Assembly: GCA_030683005.1 (NCBI GenBank)
Contig: JAUXMY010000042.1
Span: 124,001 to 188,000, forward strand
Direction: 5' to 3'
Length of the DNA: 64,000 nt
Origin: Caulobacter sp.
GTDB lineage: Bacteria; Pseudomonadota; Alphaproteobacteria; Caulobacterales; Caulobacteraceae
The notes under the pieces are model-generated. The model was not told the DNA's origin and made no database searches. It saw only the letters and a program-made list of their open reading frames with translations. The position numbers and the translations under genes are program-made. Position 1 is the stretch's first letter. Every line of letters starts with the position of its first letter. Shown here in pieces: positions 48,401 through 56,741 of the stretch.

Positions 48401-48812
48401 CCACGAGGGTGACCGTGATCGGAGGGAATCCGGCGCCGGGCGCCACCGGACCGCCGACCCAGGTGCATTGCAGGCTGAAATTGCCGCCGGAACAGGACCA
48501 GTTGGTCCCTGAGCCGGCCATCGGCCCCTGGAGGCCGACGAAGCCGTACTCCGAAACGATGAGTCCCGGCCCGGGGCCGCCGATCGACGTCGTCCCGTTG
48601 TTGGTGACCTGCAGCACGAAGGTCGCCGTCTGACCGGCGATGACCGTACCGACAGCGCTCTTGGAGATCGCGACGTCGGTGATCTTTGGCAGGGGCCTGG
48701 GATCAGGGCCGACGTCGCGGGGTCCCTCCCAGCCTTTCGGAACCTGCCCGAGGGCGGGGCCGGCGAGACAGAGCAGCAGGGCGCCGAGCGCCTTGGCCAG
48801 ATGCATTTTCAT
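45462..48812 (-). CDS. large secreted DUF11-repeat protein
   Basis: 1116 residues: signal peptide (MHLAKALGALLLCLAGPALG) and about eight Ig-like DUF11 repeats of 110-130 residues. Each repeat carries a recurring cysteine set: W-x-C and L-x-C-x-Y in the first half, then Y-x-N-C-A and a D/N-N-x-x-C near the end (GNNQSC, RDNKDC, RDNTSC, RNNRDC, GNNQGC, DDNSDC). No LPXTG, autotransporter barrel or type I signal was seen. Likely a disulfide-stabilised surface or extracellular filament protein, perhaps exported with help from the adjacent CsgG-like protein. Confidence 0.8.
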   Translation of the reverse strand: MKMHLAKALGALLLCLAGPALGQVPKGWEGPRDVGPDPRPLPKITDVAISKSAVGTVIAGQTATFVLQVTNNGTTSIGGPGPGLIVSEYGFVGLQGPMAGSGTNWSCSGGNFSLQCTWVGGPVAPGAGFPPITVTLVAQDRPTYQNCARIEVLKGTDMRPGNNQSCITGRIAKPLGGYDASIRKDGPGTITYGQLSSFTIQVTNTGQSSVDASAGLTVVDQVPSAFAGVTASGVGWTCNVSSSLVTCTYTGPPVGPNLQFPTITIQGKAGKIGSYLNCAGVEFRKVASNSPRDNKDCAEGVIRKDAEGYDLGIRKTYKPPSKPGGPATFMIYPTNNGPSSISSASGVRVVDTLPSNFQPTIIGSGNNWNCATTGGGPWTVVCTYTGPSVGPGPLPPIEILANVAEAGRFRNCAEITIEAGRDLNPRDNTSCVDGEVGNPTGNRPDISLTKTALKQPWSWPSGTGVYQFKIANVGDAPVPAGHTFTLTENLPAGMVLVATPVGWSCSPGSGTVGAATVTCNYTSAADLNPGGFIQFDMTVGFTDKRQPSYQNCASVVVYGRDRPWSEVDMRNNRDCEPVEVVWPKPANDMQIQKESNSPVMVGQSMTFVLYPTNLGPGSVDAGSGIVVTDTLPSLFSAPVTITAPGWTCPPPSGLSVNCSYTGPGVFGLNQSLPPITLSAVATTAGQTQNCAQVAIPGDPVAGNNQGCAPVLVRQPSLPLNLKADKEAVGLWPPQVGPGFWFRLSATNTSTNPIPAGTVLTIIDNLPAGMRLDSQAGGFTCTPIGLVGPGPVTCTITLTAPMLPTAMEIADIQVSYVGPVQPAYENCITLSASVAETTLDDNSDCATATPSTPTPPSLEIEKVVEQDCSGTYPYTACKFMIRIFNTGSTVYTGPLTFTDTVTGPSGITISGVSLTSPQPSGWNCSGAQPMTCSITSATIPVNGHITIPIYMTINGAIPPQQNCAVLTAPVSAQSCVEMGSTHFDLGLASTIIETDLALNGATFEFFVSSTPTLANGAQLVFNGSVVTPATFAPPGISSATVSDTPLWSCVGPWSGFVCTLNVSSGAWSGGLIPLRLKVFYNTLHVGLPVTFTGQIQMNGNADPVPSNNTTSVTTVLP

Positions 48813-48834
48813 GACGTATTCCCCCGAGCCCGCT

Positions 48835-49758
48835 CTATTCCGCCTTGAGCAGGTCGCCGCGCGCCGGCGATTGCCCCTCGACCATCCGCGCGACGGAAAC
48901 CTTCTCGCGGACGCTTTCGACCTGGACCGAGCCCAGCCGCTGGATGTCGACGTCGAGGACCTCACCGGTCCCCGGGTCCGTCAGCGTCTCGCCCTTGCGA
49001 TAGACGCCGAAGACCATGCCCTCGCCGACATTCTGGTCCGCGCCGGCGTTGAGGATGATCGTGTCGCCGCGGACATCGACGATCAGGCCGGTCCAGGGCG
49101 CGCGCTTGTTGTCGATGGCCAGCCCCGCCAGCGCCTTGCGGATGGCGTCTTCCAGCGCCTTGCCCATCGAGGTGCTCTTGAGCGTGTTCAGGCCCAGAGT
49201 GGCGCCGGTGTTGAGATCGACCACGCCCGCGTCCATGTCGCGGCTCGAACCGGTTCCCTCGGCGCTGGAGGTGGCCACCACCTGACCGGTGGCGGCGTCG
49301 ATCAGGCGAAGCGAGATCTTCACGGTCGACTTGCGGCTCTGCAGACCCGCGCCGAGCCCCAGCTTCGAACCGCTCGGCATGCCCCCGAGCCTCAGGCCGC
49401 CGCCGCCCGCCGTCGGGTTGAATGCCGTCACCGCGCCGCGGATCAGGTAGCTGGCGCCGATCATCCGGCCGCTGGCCGCCGCGGTTTCGCTGGTCGTCGA
49501 GCCGCCCTGCCCCAGCTGCTGCTCGGACTGCAGCCCGCTCAATGCGGCCCGTTCGACCACGACGAAGCGATTGTCCTCCATCAGGATCTCCGTCAGCAGG
49601 GCGGGCGGGCCGTCGGAGGCGACCTGGCCGCCGAAGACCTCAGAGCCGCCGAAGCTCTCGACGGCCACCGTCTTGCGCAGGCCTGTCGGCTGGGCCCATG
49701 CCGGTCCGAACGTGAGGGCGGCCAGCAGGGCCAGCACCAGCGAAACGGTCGTCTTCAT
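48835..49758 (-). CDS. CsgG/HfaB-like curli-assembly family protein
   Basis: 307 residues with signal peptide MKTTVSLVLALLAALTFGPAWA and a CsgG domain (VAVESFGGSEVFGG, LTEILMEDNRFVVVERAALS, GASYLIRGAVTAF, KISLRLIDAATGQVV). CsgG forms the outer-membrane curli secretion pore and HfaB serves holdfast anchoring in Caulobacter. Unlike these lipoproteins, no lipobox Cys follows the signal peptide. First gene of the unit; 22 bp before the DUF11 gene. Export of the DUF11 protein is an inference from order. Confidence 0.78.
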   Translation of the reverse strand: MKTTVSLVLALLAALTFGPAWAQPTGLRKTVAVESFGGSEVFGGQVASDGPPALLTEILMEDNRFVVVERAALSGLQSEQQLGQGGSTTSETAAASGRMIGASYLIRGAVTAFNPTAGGGGLRLGGMPSGSKLGLGAGLQSRKSTVKISLRLIDAATGQVVATSSAEGTGSSRDMDAGVVDLNTGATLGLNTLKSTSMGKALEDAIRKALAGLAIDNKRAPWTGLIVDVRGDTIILNAGADQNVGEGMVFGVYRKGETLTDPGTGEVLDVDIQRLGSVQVESVREKVSVARMVEGQSPARGDLLKAE

Positions 49759-49812
49759 CCGAGAACACCCATTGTTATCCACGATGGGACCGTGAGGCCG
49801 CGTGCGACGATC

Positions 49813-49840
49813 GGCCACCCCATGATCTTGGGGGGTGGCC
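49813..49840. promoter_or_regulatory. palindromic operator-like site upstream of the csgG-like operon
   Basis: GGCCACCCC ... GGGGTGGCC forms an imperfect dyad around ATGATCTTGG. On the minus strand the core is CCCCCAAGATCATGGG, 15/16 identical to the site at 56325-56340. It lies about 70 bp upstream of the CsgG-like start and about 75 bp upstream of the divergent gene at 49902. Confidence 0.55.
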
Positions 49841-49901
49841 AGCGGCGTTGATCGCCTTGCATAGTGCGAACAGGGGACGTTCCGGGCGTGGAGGGGGTGA
49901 G

Positions 49902-51035
49902 TTGCGTCTGTCGGCGGCGGTCTCCGCGCTGGTCCTGCTCGTGTGCGCGGGACTGGCGTCATTCGCCTGGACAACCCGGCCGCCAAAGGCTCCGGCGACC
50001 GCGTCGACCGGCATGGACACCCTTCGCGCCTACCGGTGCCGAAGCGCCGAAACCAAGACGATCATCATCCGGGGGGTTGAAGACAATCATTTGCCTGCCG
50101 GCGACGAACCCAACGTCATTCGCGCCGAGCGCCGGTTTCCGGATACGTTGACCTACTTCGCGGGCGGCTCTTATGACCAGATCCAGGCAGACCGGCGGTT
50201 TACGGATTCGTTCAGGGCGCCCGCCAACACCGCCCGCGGTCTGTTCCTTATCGGGCTCAAGGCAGTAGCGAACAACGATACCGACACGATCACCATCGGC
50301 GACCTCAGCACCTTTTCGCCAATCAATCCGGTCGGAACGCGATTCGGGTCGCTGATTGCGCGCCTTGAGCACCTCCCGGGCTGGTCGAGGCAGGGCGACC
50401 TTCACCTCGCGGAGCTGTCGGCGATCAGCCTCTACCGGGGCCTCGACGGAGATGAAGGCGCGCCGGGCCGGACCCTTCTCGACCTCATTCGGAGCGGGGC
50501 AAATGAGGGCTGGGTCGACATCTCGGTTCAGGATGACACCAGCGTCGACTTCATCGGCGTCGCGCTCTGTCAGGAGCCGCCCCGCGGCAAGGGCCTGAGC
50601 CTGGCGCCCATGAGCATGGAGCCGCTGCCCATAAAGGGCGTGGTCGCCCTGACCTGCAGCCACGGCGGGCGCGACCAGCGCAACTGCGACCCTTATGTCG
50701 GCGACATGGTCTGCGAAGCACGTCTTCCGGTCGCATGCTTCCGACCGATGGCCTCGGCGATGCCCCGTGCCTTGTCCCGCCACTTCGCGCGAACCGTCTG
50801 GAGCGGCGGCCAGATCGCCTTCACCAGCCCCGTGGCGGGCTCAAGCCTGGCAACAATCGGCGAGGTCGACGCCCGGTGCGCCTCCCGCTTCGGCGGCGAA
50901 TGGCGCGCGGCGACGCTCCACGACGGGACGAACAACATGGGCATCAGCGGGTTCGGCGACCCGGCCACGCTGTCCGGCCGGGTATGGGTCGACAGCATCG
51001 ACCAGCCCTACGCCACCTGCTGGGCCCGCCGATGA
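49902..51035 (+). CDS. secreted or membrane-anchored hypothetical protein coupled to response regulator
   Basis: About 377 residues from TTG 49902 (GGAGGGGG just upstream). The N-terminal hydrophobic stretch LSAAVSALVLLVCAGLASFAW is a signal peptide or anchor; the rest appears globular with several cysteines. No family recognised. Its stop overlaps the ATG of the response-regulator gene (ATGA), so it may be a sensor input, ligand-binding or target protein of that system. Confidence 0.68.
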   Translation: MRLSAAVSALVLLVCAGLASFAWTTRPPKAPATASTGMDTLRAYRCRSAETKTIIIRGVEDNHLPAGDEPNVIRAERRFPDTLTYFAGGSYDQIQADRRFTDSFRAPANTARGLFLIGLKAVANNDTDTITIGDLSTFSPINPVGTRFGSLIARLEHLPGWSRQGDLHLAELSAISLYRGLDGDEGAPGRTLLDLIRSGANEGWVDISVQDDTSVDFIGVALCQEPPRGKGLSLAPMSMEPLPIKGVVALTCSHGGRDQRNCDPYVGDMVCEARLPVACFRPMASAMPRALSRHFARTVWSGGQIAFTSPVAGSSLATIGEVDARCASRFGGEWRAATLHDGTNNMGISGFGDPATLSGRVWVDSIDQPYATCWARR

Positions 51036-51694
51036 CCGACGCCGTCGCCCGCATCGGCATCCTCGAAGACGATGAGTCGCTACGGCTTTATCTCGAAGAG
51101 GTCCTCACCACGACCGAGGGACTCGATCTGGCCTTCTCCGAGGGCACCGTCGCCGGCGCGCGCCTGGCCAGCGCGGAGGGGCGGCTCGATCTCTGCCTGG
51201 TCGATCTGAAGCTGCCGGACGGCCACGGGCTCGACTTCGTGGGTCATATCAAGGCGACCACGGCGGCCAAGTGCCTGATCCTGACCGTGCTCGGCGACCG
51301 TACCAGCGTTCTGCTGGCGCTGCGGGCGGGCGCGGACGGATACCTGCTGAAGGACACGCCGCCTGACCTTCTGCGCTCGAACATATTCCGGACCCTGCGC
51401 GGCGAGACGCCGATCAGCCCGCAGGCGGCCACCTTCCTCCTGGAGATGTGGCGCGCCGCCGAGCCGGCGACCGTGCCGGAGCAGTCGGAGGACGCGCTGA
51501 CGACCCGGGAGGTCGAGGTCCTGAAGCTGTTCTCGCGCGGCCTGAGCTATCGCGAAGCGGCCGATACGCTGGGGCTCTCCCAGCACACGATCGGCGACTA
51601 TGTGAAGTCGATCTATCGAAAGCTGAGGGTGCACTCCCGGACGGAGGCCATCTTCGAGGCCCGGCAAGTGGGCCTTATCTCCCCACTCGACTGA
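51032..51694 (+). CDS. NarL/FixJ-family response regulator
   Basis: 220 residues. Receiver domain with acidic pair at 13-14, phosphoacceptor Asp58 in CLVDLKLPDG, Thr85 and Lys107; LuxR-type helix-turn-helix (about 152-212) with LTTREVEVLKLFSRGLSYREAADTLGLSQHTIGDYVKSIYRKL. Such regulators bind short dyads, which makes the palindromes at 49813 and 56325 attractive targets. Its likely kinase is encoded convergently 6 bp downstream. Confidence 0.93.
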   Translation: MTDAVARIGILEDDESLRLYLEEVLTTTEGLDLAFSEGTVAGARLASAEGRLDLCLVDLKLPDGHGLDFVGHIKATTAAKCLILTVLGDRTSVLLALRAGADGYLLKDTPPDLLRSNIFRTLRGETPISPQAATFLLEMWRAAEPATVPEQSEDALTTREVEVLKLFSRGLSYREAADTLGLSQHTIGDYVKSIYRKLRVHSRTEAIFEARQVGLISPLD

Positions 51695-51700
51695 AGGCGT

Positions 51701-53596
51701 CTACAGCGGGAGAGGCGCCTCGACCCTGACGACCGTGCCTCGGCCGCCTTCGATCGGCCCGACCTTGACGACGCCGCCCAGGTCAGCGGCCCTTTGGGCC
51801 ATGTTCGCCAGTCCGCGCCCACGCTTCACCGTCTCCGGATCGAAGGCGTCGCCGTTATTCTCGATGAGAACGGTCAACAAATGACCGTCACTGTCGATCG
51901 TCACCGAGATCCGGTCCCCCCCGGCGTGACGGATCGCGTTGGTGATCGTCTCCTGCATCAGCCGGTAGAGGTTCAGGATCCACTGCGGCTCCCGGATTTC
52001 AGCGCCCAGGCCGTCCGCCTGGCTCCACTCCAGCGTGATCCCGGCCGCCGCGGTCTGTTGCCGGGCGCGGTCAAGGAAGGAGGCCAGGGCGTCGGCGAGG
52101 GTCTCGCCCACGACGTCCATTGAATCGACCAGGAGTCTGAGTTCGGACAACCCCCCGACCAGCGCCTGCTCGACGTGGTCCATGCTGACCTTCCGCAGGC
52201 GCACCTGGGCGATCAGGGAGGCCAGGTGGCCCCCTATGCCGTCGTGAACGTCACGCGCCATCCGCTGACGCTCCTCGAGGGCCGCGGATCGACGGGTGTT
52301 CTGGTCCAGAGCGGCCGCCGCGACGTCCAGCGCGGCCTGCTGCCGCGCGATGACCCGGGTCTGGTCCAGCCTTGTTCGAAGCGAGTGACCGACCCGCACG
52401 ACAATCTCGCGCGCGCCGGCGGCGGACGCCAGCAACGCCAGCCCGCTCAGGCCGGCCGCAAGGCTGATATCCACGCCGGCGGTCGGTCCCGGCGCGATCA
52501 GGCCGCCGGCGCCCGCCGTGGTGATCGCCGCTGTCGCAAACCCGAGCCCGGCGACGAGTCCGGACAGGATCTGCCACTGCCTCGGCAGAGCGGACAGCTT
52601 GGGGAAGGCGCGGGCCGTGGTCCAGAACAGCCATGTCACCGCGAGCAGCAAGGCGACGGGTCCGGCCGGCGCGAAGACGGTCATCCCGTTCGCCCCCGCC
52701 GCCAGGCCTACAGCCCCCGACAGCGCCACGACGGTCAACAGTCCCGCCTCGATGCGGCGCGCGGGGCCGCCCCGCGCGACCTCCCCACGAAGGGCGAGGC
52801 CGGCGCAGATCGCCGTTGCGGCCAGCAGCAAGGGATCCAGGACAGACCAGATCGGCCCCGGCAGTCCGGAGGCCTCGGCCAGGAGAATCCGCGTTGCGGT
52901 CGCCGCAAAGGCCGCGCCGATAGCCAGATGGTAGAGGGGCGCTCGGACGGCCACGGCGAGCAGGTTGAGGAACAGCGCGATGACCGAAAGCGCCAGAACC
53001 AGTCGCCGCGCGCTGTCGACGACGGCGGCGCCCCGAAGCGCCGCGGGTTCAAGGGCGGCCTTCGGTCCAAGGTAGATCGGCGCGGCGAGTGCGCGCGCCG
53101 GGGCGCCACTGACCAGGATATCGACCCGGTTCTCGCCGGGGTGGAGATGGGAGCGCGGGATCTCCCAGACCCGGCCGCGGGCGCTCGGCCACGCCAGTCC
53201 GGGCGAGGAAGCGGCCAGGCCGCCCCTCAGCGGAACGCCGTTGACGAACAGCCGGGGCTCACCGCCGACCGCCGGCAGCACCACGGCCATCGGACCCGCC
53301 GCGGGCGATGACAGCCGGAAGCGATGGGAAATCTGAACCGGCGACGGGTCGCCGAACGGAAGCCGATCGACCCGGGCCGGCGTCTCGCCTTCCACCGCGT
53401 ATCGCGGCAGCATCGTGGACGCGGCGGGGATCCACTGCACCTCGCCGTCCGGAACGCGCCATGTCGAGCGCTGATCCTGTCCGGGCGTCCAGGGCGAAAG
53501 CCCCGCCAGGGCGACGACCAGCACCGCCAGAAGCGCGGTCGCCCGGACAGCCTGTGATCGCCCGGACCTTGTCTCGATGCGATCACTCTCCGTCAC
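51701..53596 (-). CDS. membrane sensor histidine kinase, NarX/DegS-type (HisKA_3)
   Basis: 631 residues. An N-terminal helix, a periplasmic beta-rich domain (about 40-185, 7TMR-DISMED2-like), seven or so membrane helices (about 195-400), then HisKA_3 with phosphoacceptor His451 in RMARDVHDGIGGHLASL and an ATPase domain with N-box TITNAIRHAGG and G-box RGLANM. GTG start. HisKA_3 kinases pair with NarL-type regulators, matching the adjacent convergent gene. The signal may be a sugar or carboxylate, as for DISM proteins. Confidence 0.9.
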   Translation of the reverse strand: MTESDRIETRSGRSQAVRATALLAVLVVALAGLSPWTPGQDQRSTWRVPDGEVQWIPAASTMLPRYAVEGETPARVDRLPFGDPSPVQISHRFRLSSPAAGPMAVVLPAVGGEPRLFVNGVPLRGGLAASSPGLAWPSARGRVWEIPRSHLHPGENRVDILVSGAPARALAAPIYLGPKAALEPAALRGAAVVDSARRLVLALSVIALFLNLLAVAVRAPLYHLAIGAAFAATATRILLAEASGLPGPIWSVLDPLLLAATAICAGLALRGEVARGGPARRIEAGLLTVVALSGAVGLAAGANGMTVFAPAGPVALLLAVTWLFWTTARAFPKLSALPRQWQILSGLVAGLGFATAAITTAGAGGLIAPGPTAGVDISLAAGLSGLALLASAAGAREIVVRVGHSLRTRLDQTRVIARQQAALDVAAAALDQNTRRSAALEERQRMARDVHDGIGGHLASLIAQVRLRKVSMDHVEQALVGGLSELRLLVDSMDVVGETLADALASFLDRARQQTAAAGITLEWSQADGLGAEIREPQWILNLYRLMQETITNAIRHAGGDRISVTIDSDGHLLTVLIENNGDAFDPETVKRGRGLANMAQRAADLGGVVKVGPIEGGRGTVVRVEAPLPL

Positions 53597-53726
53597 GTTC
53601 AGCTCTCGTCCTTGCGGCTACAGGCCGGCGGGGTCCGTCGAGCCCCGCTCGTCCGAGCTCGGGCAGTCTGCCAGTTTTCGGTCCCACCGCCCAACAGACC
53701 CTTACCGTCGGCGTCCCCCCGCCCGA

Positions 53727-56240
53727 TCAGAGCGCGCGGTTGCCAAACCAGACCGTGACCACCGCGTTCGCGCCGACCACGACCGTCTTGACCAGCGCGC
53801 CGAAGGGGTCAGTGCTGGTCCAGCCCGCCTGGGGCGTCTCGGTGACGGTATAGGTCCCGGGCGGCGCCAGGGCCGACATGCACCATCGCCCGTTGGCGCC
53901 GGTGCTTCCCTGGCCGACGATGGTGTTCGACGCGTTGCGCACGGTGAATTGCCAATTCGCCAGCGGCGGCTCCCCGCCGTCCCGCGACCCGTTGTTGTTG
54001 AGATCATTGTACTTCTGGACACAGATCTCGCCCGGCAGCGGGTCCTGGAGGTTGCCGAACTTCACGGTCGTCGTCTGGTTCGTCAGGACCACCGCCGTCT
54101 TGACCGGTGACAAGCCGCCGGGGTCGGTGCTGGTCCAGCCGGATTTCATCGTCTCGGTGACGGTATAGCTCCCCGGCGGCAGCAGGGTGCCGGGGCACCA
54201 GCGGCCATTGGCGCCCGTGCTCCCCGACAGGCTCGGCATGCCGCCGCCGCTGCGGGTAAAGGTCCAGCCCTGCAGCGGCCCTTCGCCCGGGTCCTGGTCG
54301 CCGTCACCGTTGAGGTCATTGTACTTCTCGACGCACAGCTCGCCCGGAAGCGGGTCCTTCTGATTGCCTAACCAGAATTCGGTGGGTCCGCCGTAGGGCG
54401 TCGGGATCGTGACGGTGACGGAGGCCGCGCCGCCGGGCTGGGTATTGGTCCAGCCGCCGGGCACGGTCTCGGTGACCGTGTAGACGCCGGGCATCAGGGT
54501 GCTCGGCGTGCAGTAGACCCCCAAGGCGGCGGTCAGGCCGGTATGGACGACCTGGCCGCTGCTGTCCTTCACCTCGAAGGGAACCCCGGTCATGAAAGGC
54601 TCGGGCCCGCTGGATGCGCCGCTCCAGGCCCCGTTGCCGTTGACGTCGTTGTACTTGCGCACACAGATCTTGCCGAGCTGCACGTTGCCGAAGATGGCGT
54701 TGAACGTCCCGCCGGCCGCCACGGTGAAGGTCTCGACGGCAGCCCCGCCGGGATCGGTATTCACCCATCCCGTCGCGGGGAGGTTCTCGGTGATCGTGTA
54801 GTTGCCCGGCGGCAGGATGAACGGGCTGCAGGCCGGGTAGCCGCTGGTCGAGGTCAGGGTCGTGACCGTGACGCCGTTGACGTCCTTGACGTTGAAGGTC
54901 CAGCCCGTAAGCCCGGGCTCATTCGACTGCCGCGCCCCGTCGCCGTTGAGGTCGTTGTACTTGGTGACGCAGACCTTTCCCGGCGGCGGGGGGGCATTGC
55001 AGACGAAGCGGTTGGTGACCGTTACGGTGTTCGCGCCCGCCGCGACCGTCAGCGGCGAGCCGGGGATCAGCGGCGGCTCCCAGTAGCCGCTGCCGGTGGG
55101 ACAGGCGGCGAAGGGGATGTTGCCTTGGGGCAGGATCTCGCTGACCGTGCAGACCGCGCCGACGGGGATGTTGTTCAACGAAACGGTCTGGCCCGCGGGC
55201 ACATTCGCCAGGGTATTCATGGCAGCCAGCGGGCAGTTGAGCTTCACCGGGAACGAACCACTCGTCGCCAGCCCCGTCGTGGGGTAGCCACCGCCCGGCG
55301 CCGTCGAAGACACGATCTTTTTCAAGCCTATTGTCGCCAATCTCCTGTTTCCGAAGAACACTTCGCGGTCAGTGTTTCCATCCCAGTATATGTAGTTCTC
55401 AATCATGCTCGCTACACTGCCACCGGAAGGTTCCGTGTTTATCCATCCCGGTTGATTTTGCTCCATGATGTTGTGAATTCCGCCTGGCGGATCAATACAG
55501 GCCCGACCGTTCGCGTCTGTCTGCATAAAAATGTTCATGACGTTGCTCATGGCTCCGTCAGCCTCAAACCACCAGCCCTGAAGCGGCGGCTCTCCGGGGT
55601 CTCTCTGCCCGTTGGCATTCAAGTCATTGTACTTCGTGACACAAAGCTGGCCGGCGCCCTGAGGCGTTCCCGACCCGGGGCCGCCGCGCGCCGGGCCACC
55701 ACGGGCAGGACCGACCGCGACGCCTGCACCGCCCGCACAGCCCGGGCCGCGGCAACTTCCGAAGAGCACGGTGACCGCGCCCTCCGTCCGCAGGCTCACC
55801 GACCTCATGTTCGGCGACGCCGCGCCGGGATCAGTGTTGGTCCAGCCGCCGCCGGGGATCTGGCGCACGCGGTAATCCCCGAACGGCAGCGGGCGCGGCG
55901 TGCAGAAGCGGCCGTCGCCGCCCGTCGCGCCCTGGGCGAGCTGCGCCCCGGCGGCGTTGGCGATGGTGAAGCTCTGCCCGAGCAGCGGGCCTTCGCCGCC
56001 GTCCCGCCGGCCGTTGCCGTTGCGGTCGTCGTAGGCCACGACGCAGATCTGGCCGCCCCGGAGCGGCTCGACGACCTTGCCAGGCGCCGCGGGACCGGAC
56101 GGGCGAGGCGGCGCGACCACATCGGGCCGGACGCCGGACGCGGCGCGGTCGGGGCGGACCTGGGCCGAGGCGGCGCCGACCACCAGAAGCCCGAGGACGG
56201 CCATCAGGCCGGCAGTTCCGAGACGTCCACGACCCATCAT
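53727..56240 (-). CDS. secreted SdrD_B/Cna-B-repeat surface protein
   Basis: 837 residues: signal peptide (GTAGLMAVLGLLVVGAASAQ) and at least six SdrD_B-like modules, each opening with a variant of CVxKYNDLNGDGxxDxGE, whose D-x-N-x-D/N-G loop resembles a calcium site, and closing with a YTVTE(T)-x-GWTxTDPGG strand. A different Cys-containing module sits between modules two and three (about residues 305-415). No sortase motif or barrel anchor. The segment coding the second and adjoining modules (about 55310-55640) is much less GC-rich. Starts at ATG 56240/56237 after GGGCTCGGGG, the same leader string as the DUF11 gene. Confidence 0.8.
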   Translation of the reverse strand: MMGRGRLGTAGLMAVLGLLVVGAASAQVRPDRAASGVRPDVVAPPRPSGPAAPGKVVEPLRGGQICVVAYDDRNGNGRRDGGEGPLLGQSFTIANAAGAQLAQGATGGDGRFCTPRPLPFGDYRVRQIPGGGWTNTDPGAASPNMRSVSLRTEGAVTVLFGSCRGPGCAGGAGVAVGPARGGPARGGPGSGTPQGAGQLCVTKYNDLNANGQRDPGEPPLQGWWFEADGAMSNVMNIFMQTDANGRACIDPPGGIHNIMEQNQPGWINTEPSGGSVASMIENYIYWDGNTDREVFFGNRRLATIGLKKIVSSTAPGGGYPTTGLATSGSFPVKLNCPLAAMNTLANVPAGQTVSLNNIPVGAVCTVSEILPQGNIPFAACPTGSGYWEPPLIPGSPLTVAAGANTVTVTNRFVCNAPPPPGKVCVTKYNDLNGDGARQSNEPGLTGWTFNVKDVNGVTVTTLTSTSGYPACSPFILPPGNYTITENLPATGWVNTDPGGAAVETFTVAAGGTFNAIFGNVQLGKICVRKYNDVNGNGAWSGASSGPEPFMTGVPFEVKDSSGQVVHTGLTAALGVYCTPSTLMPGVYTVTETVPGGWTNTQPGGAASVTVTIPTPYGGPTEFWLGNQKDPLPGELCVEKYNDLNGDGDQDPGEGPLQGWTFTRSGGGMPSLSGSTGANGRWCPGTLLPPGSYTVTETMKSGWTSTDPGGLSPVKTAVVLTNQTTTVKFGNLQDPLPGEICVQKYNDLNNNGSRDGGEPPLANWQFTVRNASNTIVGQGSTGANGRWCMSALAPPGTYTVTETPQAGWTSTDPFGALVKTVVVGANAVVTVWFGNRAL

Positions 56241-56246
56241 CAGCAA

Positions 56247-56547
56247 TCCCCGAGCCCGCGGCCGACCGCCAGCGGTAAGTCGTCGCTACGGCGATCAGTA
56301 GAGCTCGACGATCATCGTCCCTATCCCATGATCATGGGGGAGGCGGCGGTGCGGTCGCCGTGAGCGTCGGTCCACCCGCGACCGGATTTCACCGGGACAG
56401 CAGCCATATCTGCAGGAGCAAGCCAACGATCTCAGGAAGGCCGAGGCGTACGCGTTCGCCGGCGGCGCCGCGGAACCGATGAGTCTGACGCCTGGCGTCT
56501 CAGCCCGACATCGCGTCGCGAACTGCGCAGCAGTTCAACTGCCTGAT
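56247..56547. other. non-coding upstream region of surface-protein gene
   Basis: Contains the dyad at 56325-56340 and a GCGCAGCAGTTCAACTGC-type imperfect palindrome near 56525-56542, just beyond the tRNA 3' end, which may act as its transcript terminator. No ORF is supported. Confidence 0.5.
56325..56340. promoter_or_regulatory. palindromic operator-like site upstream of SdrD_B-repeat gene
   Basis: CCCATGATCATGGGGG contains the perfect dyad CCCATGATCATGGG. It is nearly identical to the site at 49819-49834 and lies about 90 bp upstream of the surface-protein start. Both sites are also preceded on the plus strand by CGACGATC. Confidence 0.55.
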
Positions 56548-56622
56548 TGGTAGGCCGGCTGGGGGTCGAACCCAGGACCATTCGATTAAAAGTCGAATGC
56601 TCTACCACTGAGCTACCGGCCC
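56548..56622 (-). tRNA. tRNA-Lys (anticodon TTT)
   Basis: Read on the minus strand: acceptor GGGCCGG pairs with CCGGCCT (one G-T pair), D-arm GCTCAGTGGTAGAGC, anticodon stem ATTCGA/TCGAAT with loop CTTTTAA (anticodon at 56588-56590), T-arm CTGGGTTCGACCCCCAG, and encoded CCA at 56548-56550. The 75-nt cloverleaf is complete. Confidence 0.95.
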
Positions 56623-56741
56623 GCTCGCGAAGCAGCGGCGGTGCCGGTTCGAAGCGGCGCGGACCATAGTGGTGACGATCCGGCGGGGCAACCCGCCGTG
56701 ATGGCTTTCCGCCGGGTCCGGCGCATGATTATGCTGTCGCC

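Noticed and set aside
45462-48812. DUF11 repeats as a possible frameshifted autotransporter
   Set aside because: The frame is continuous from signal peptide to stop and no beta-barrel domain exists in any frame nearby.
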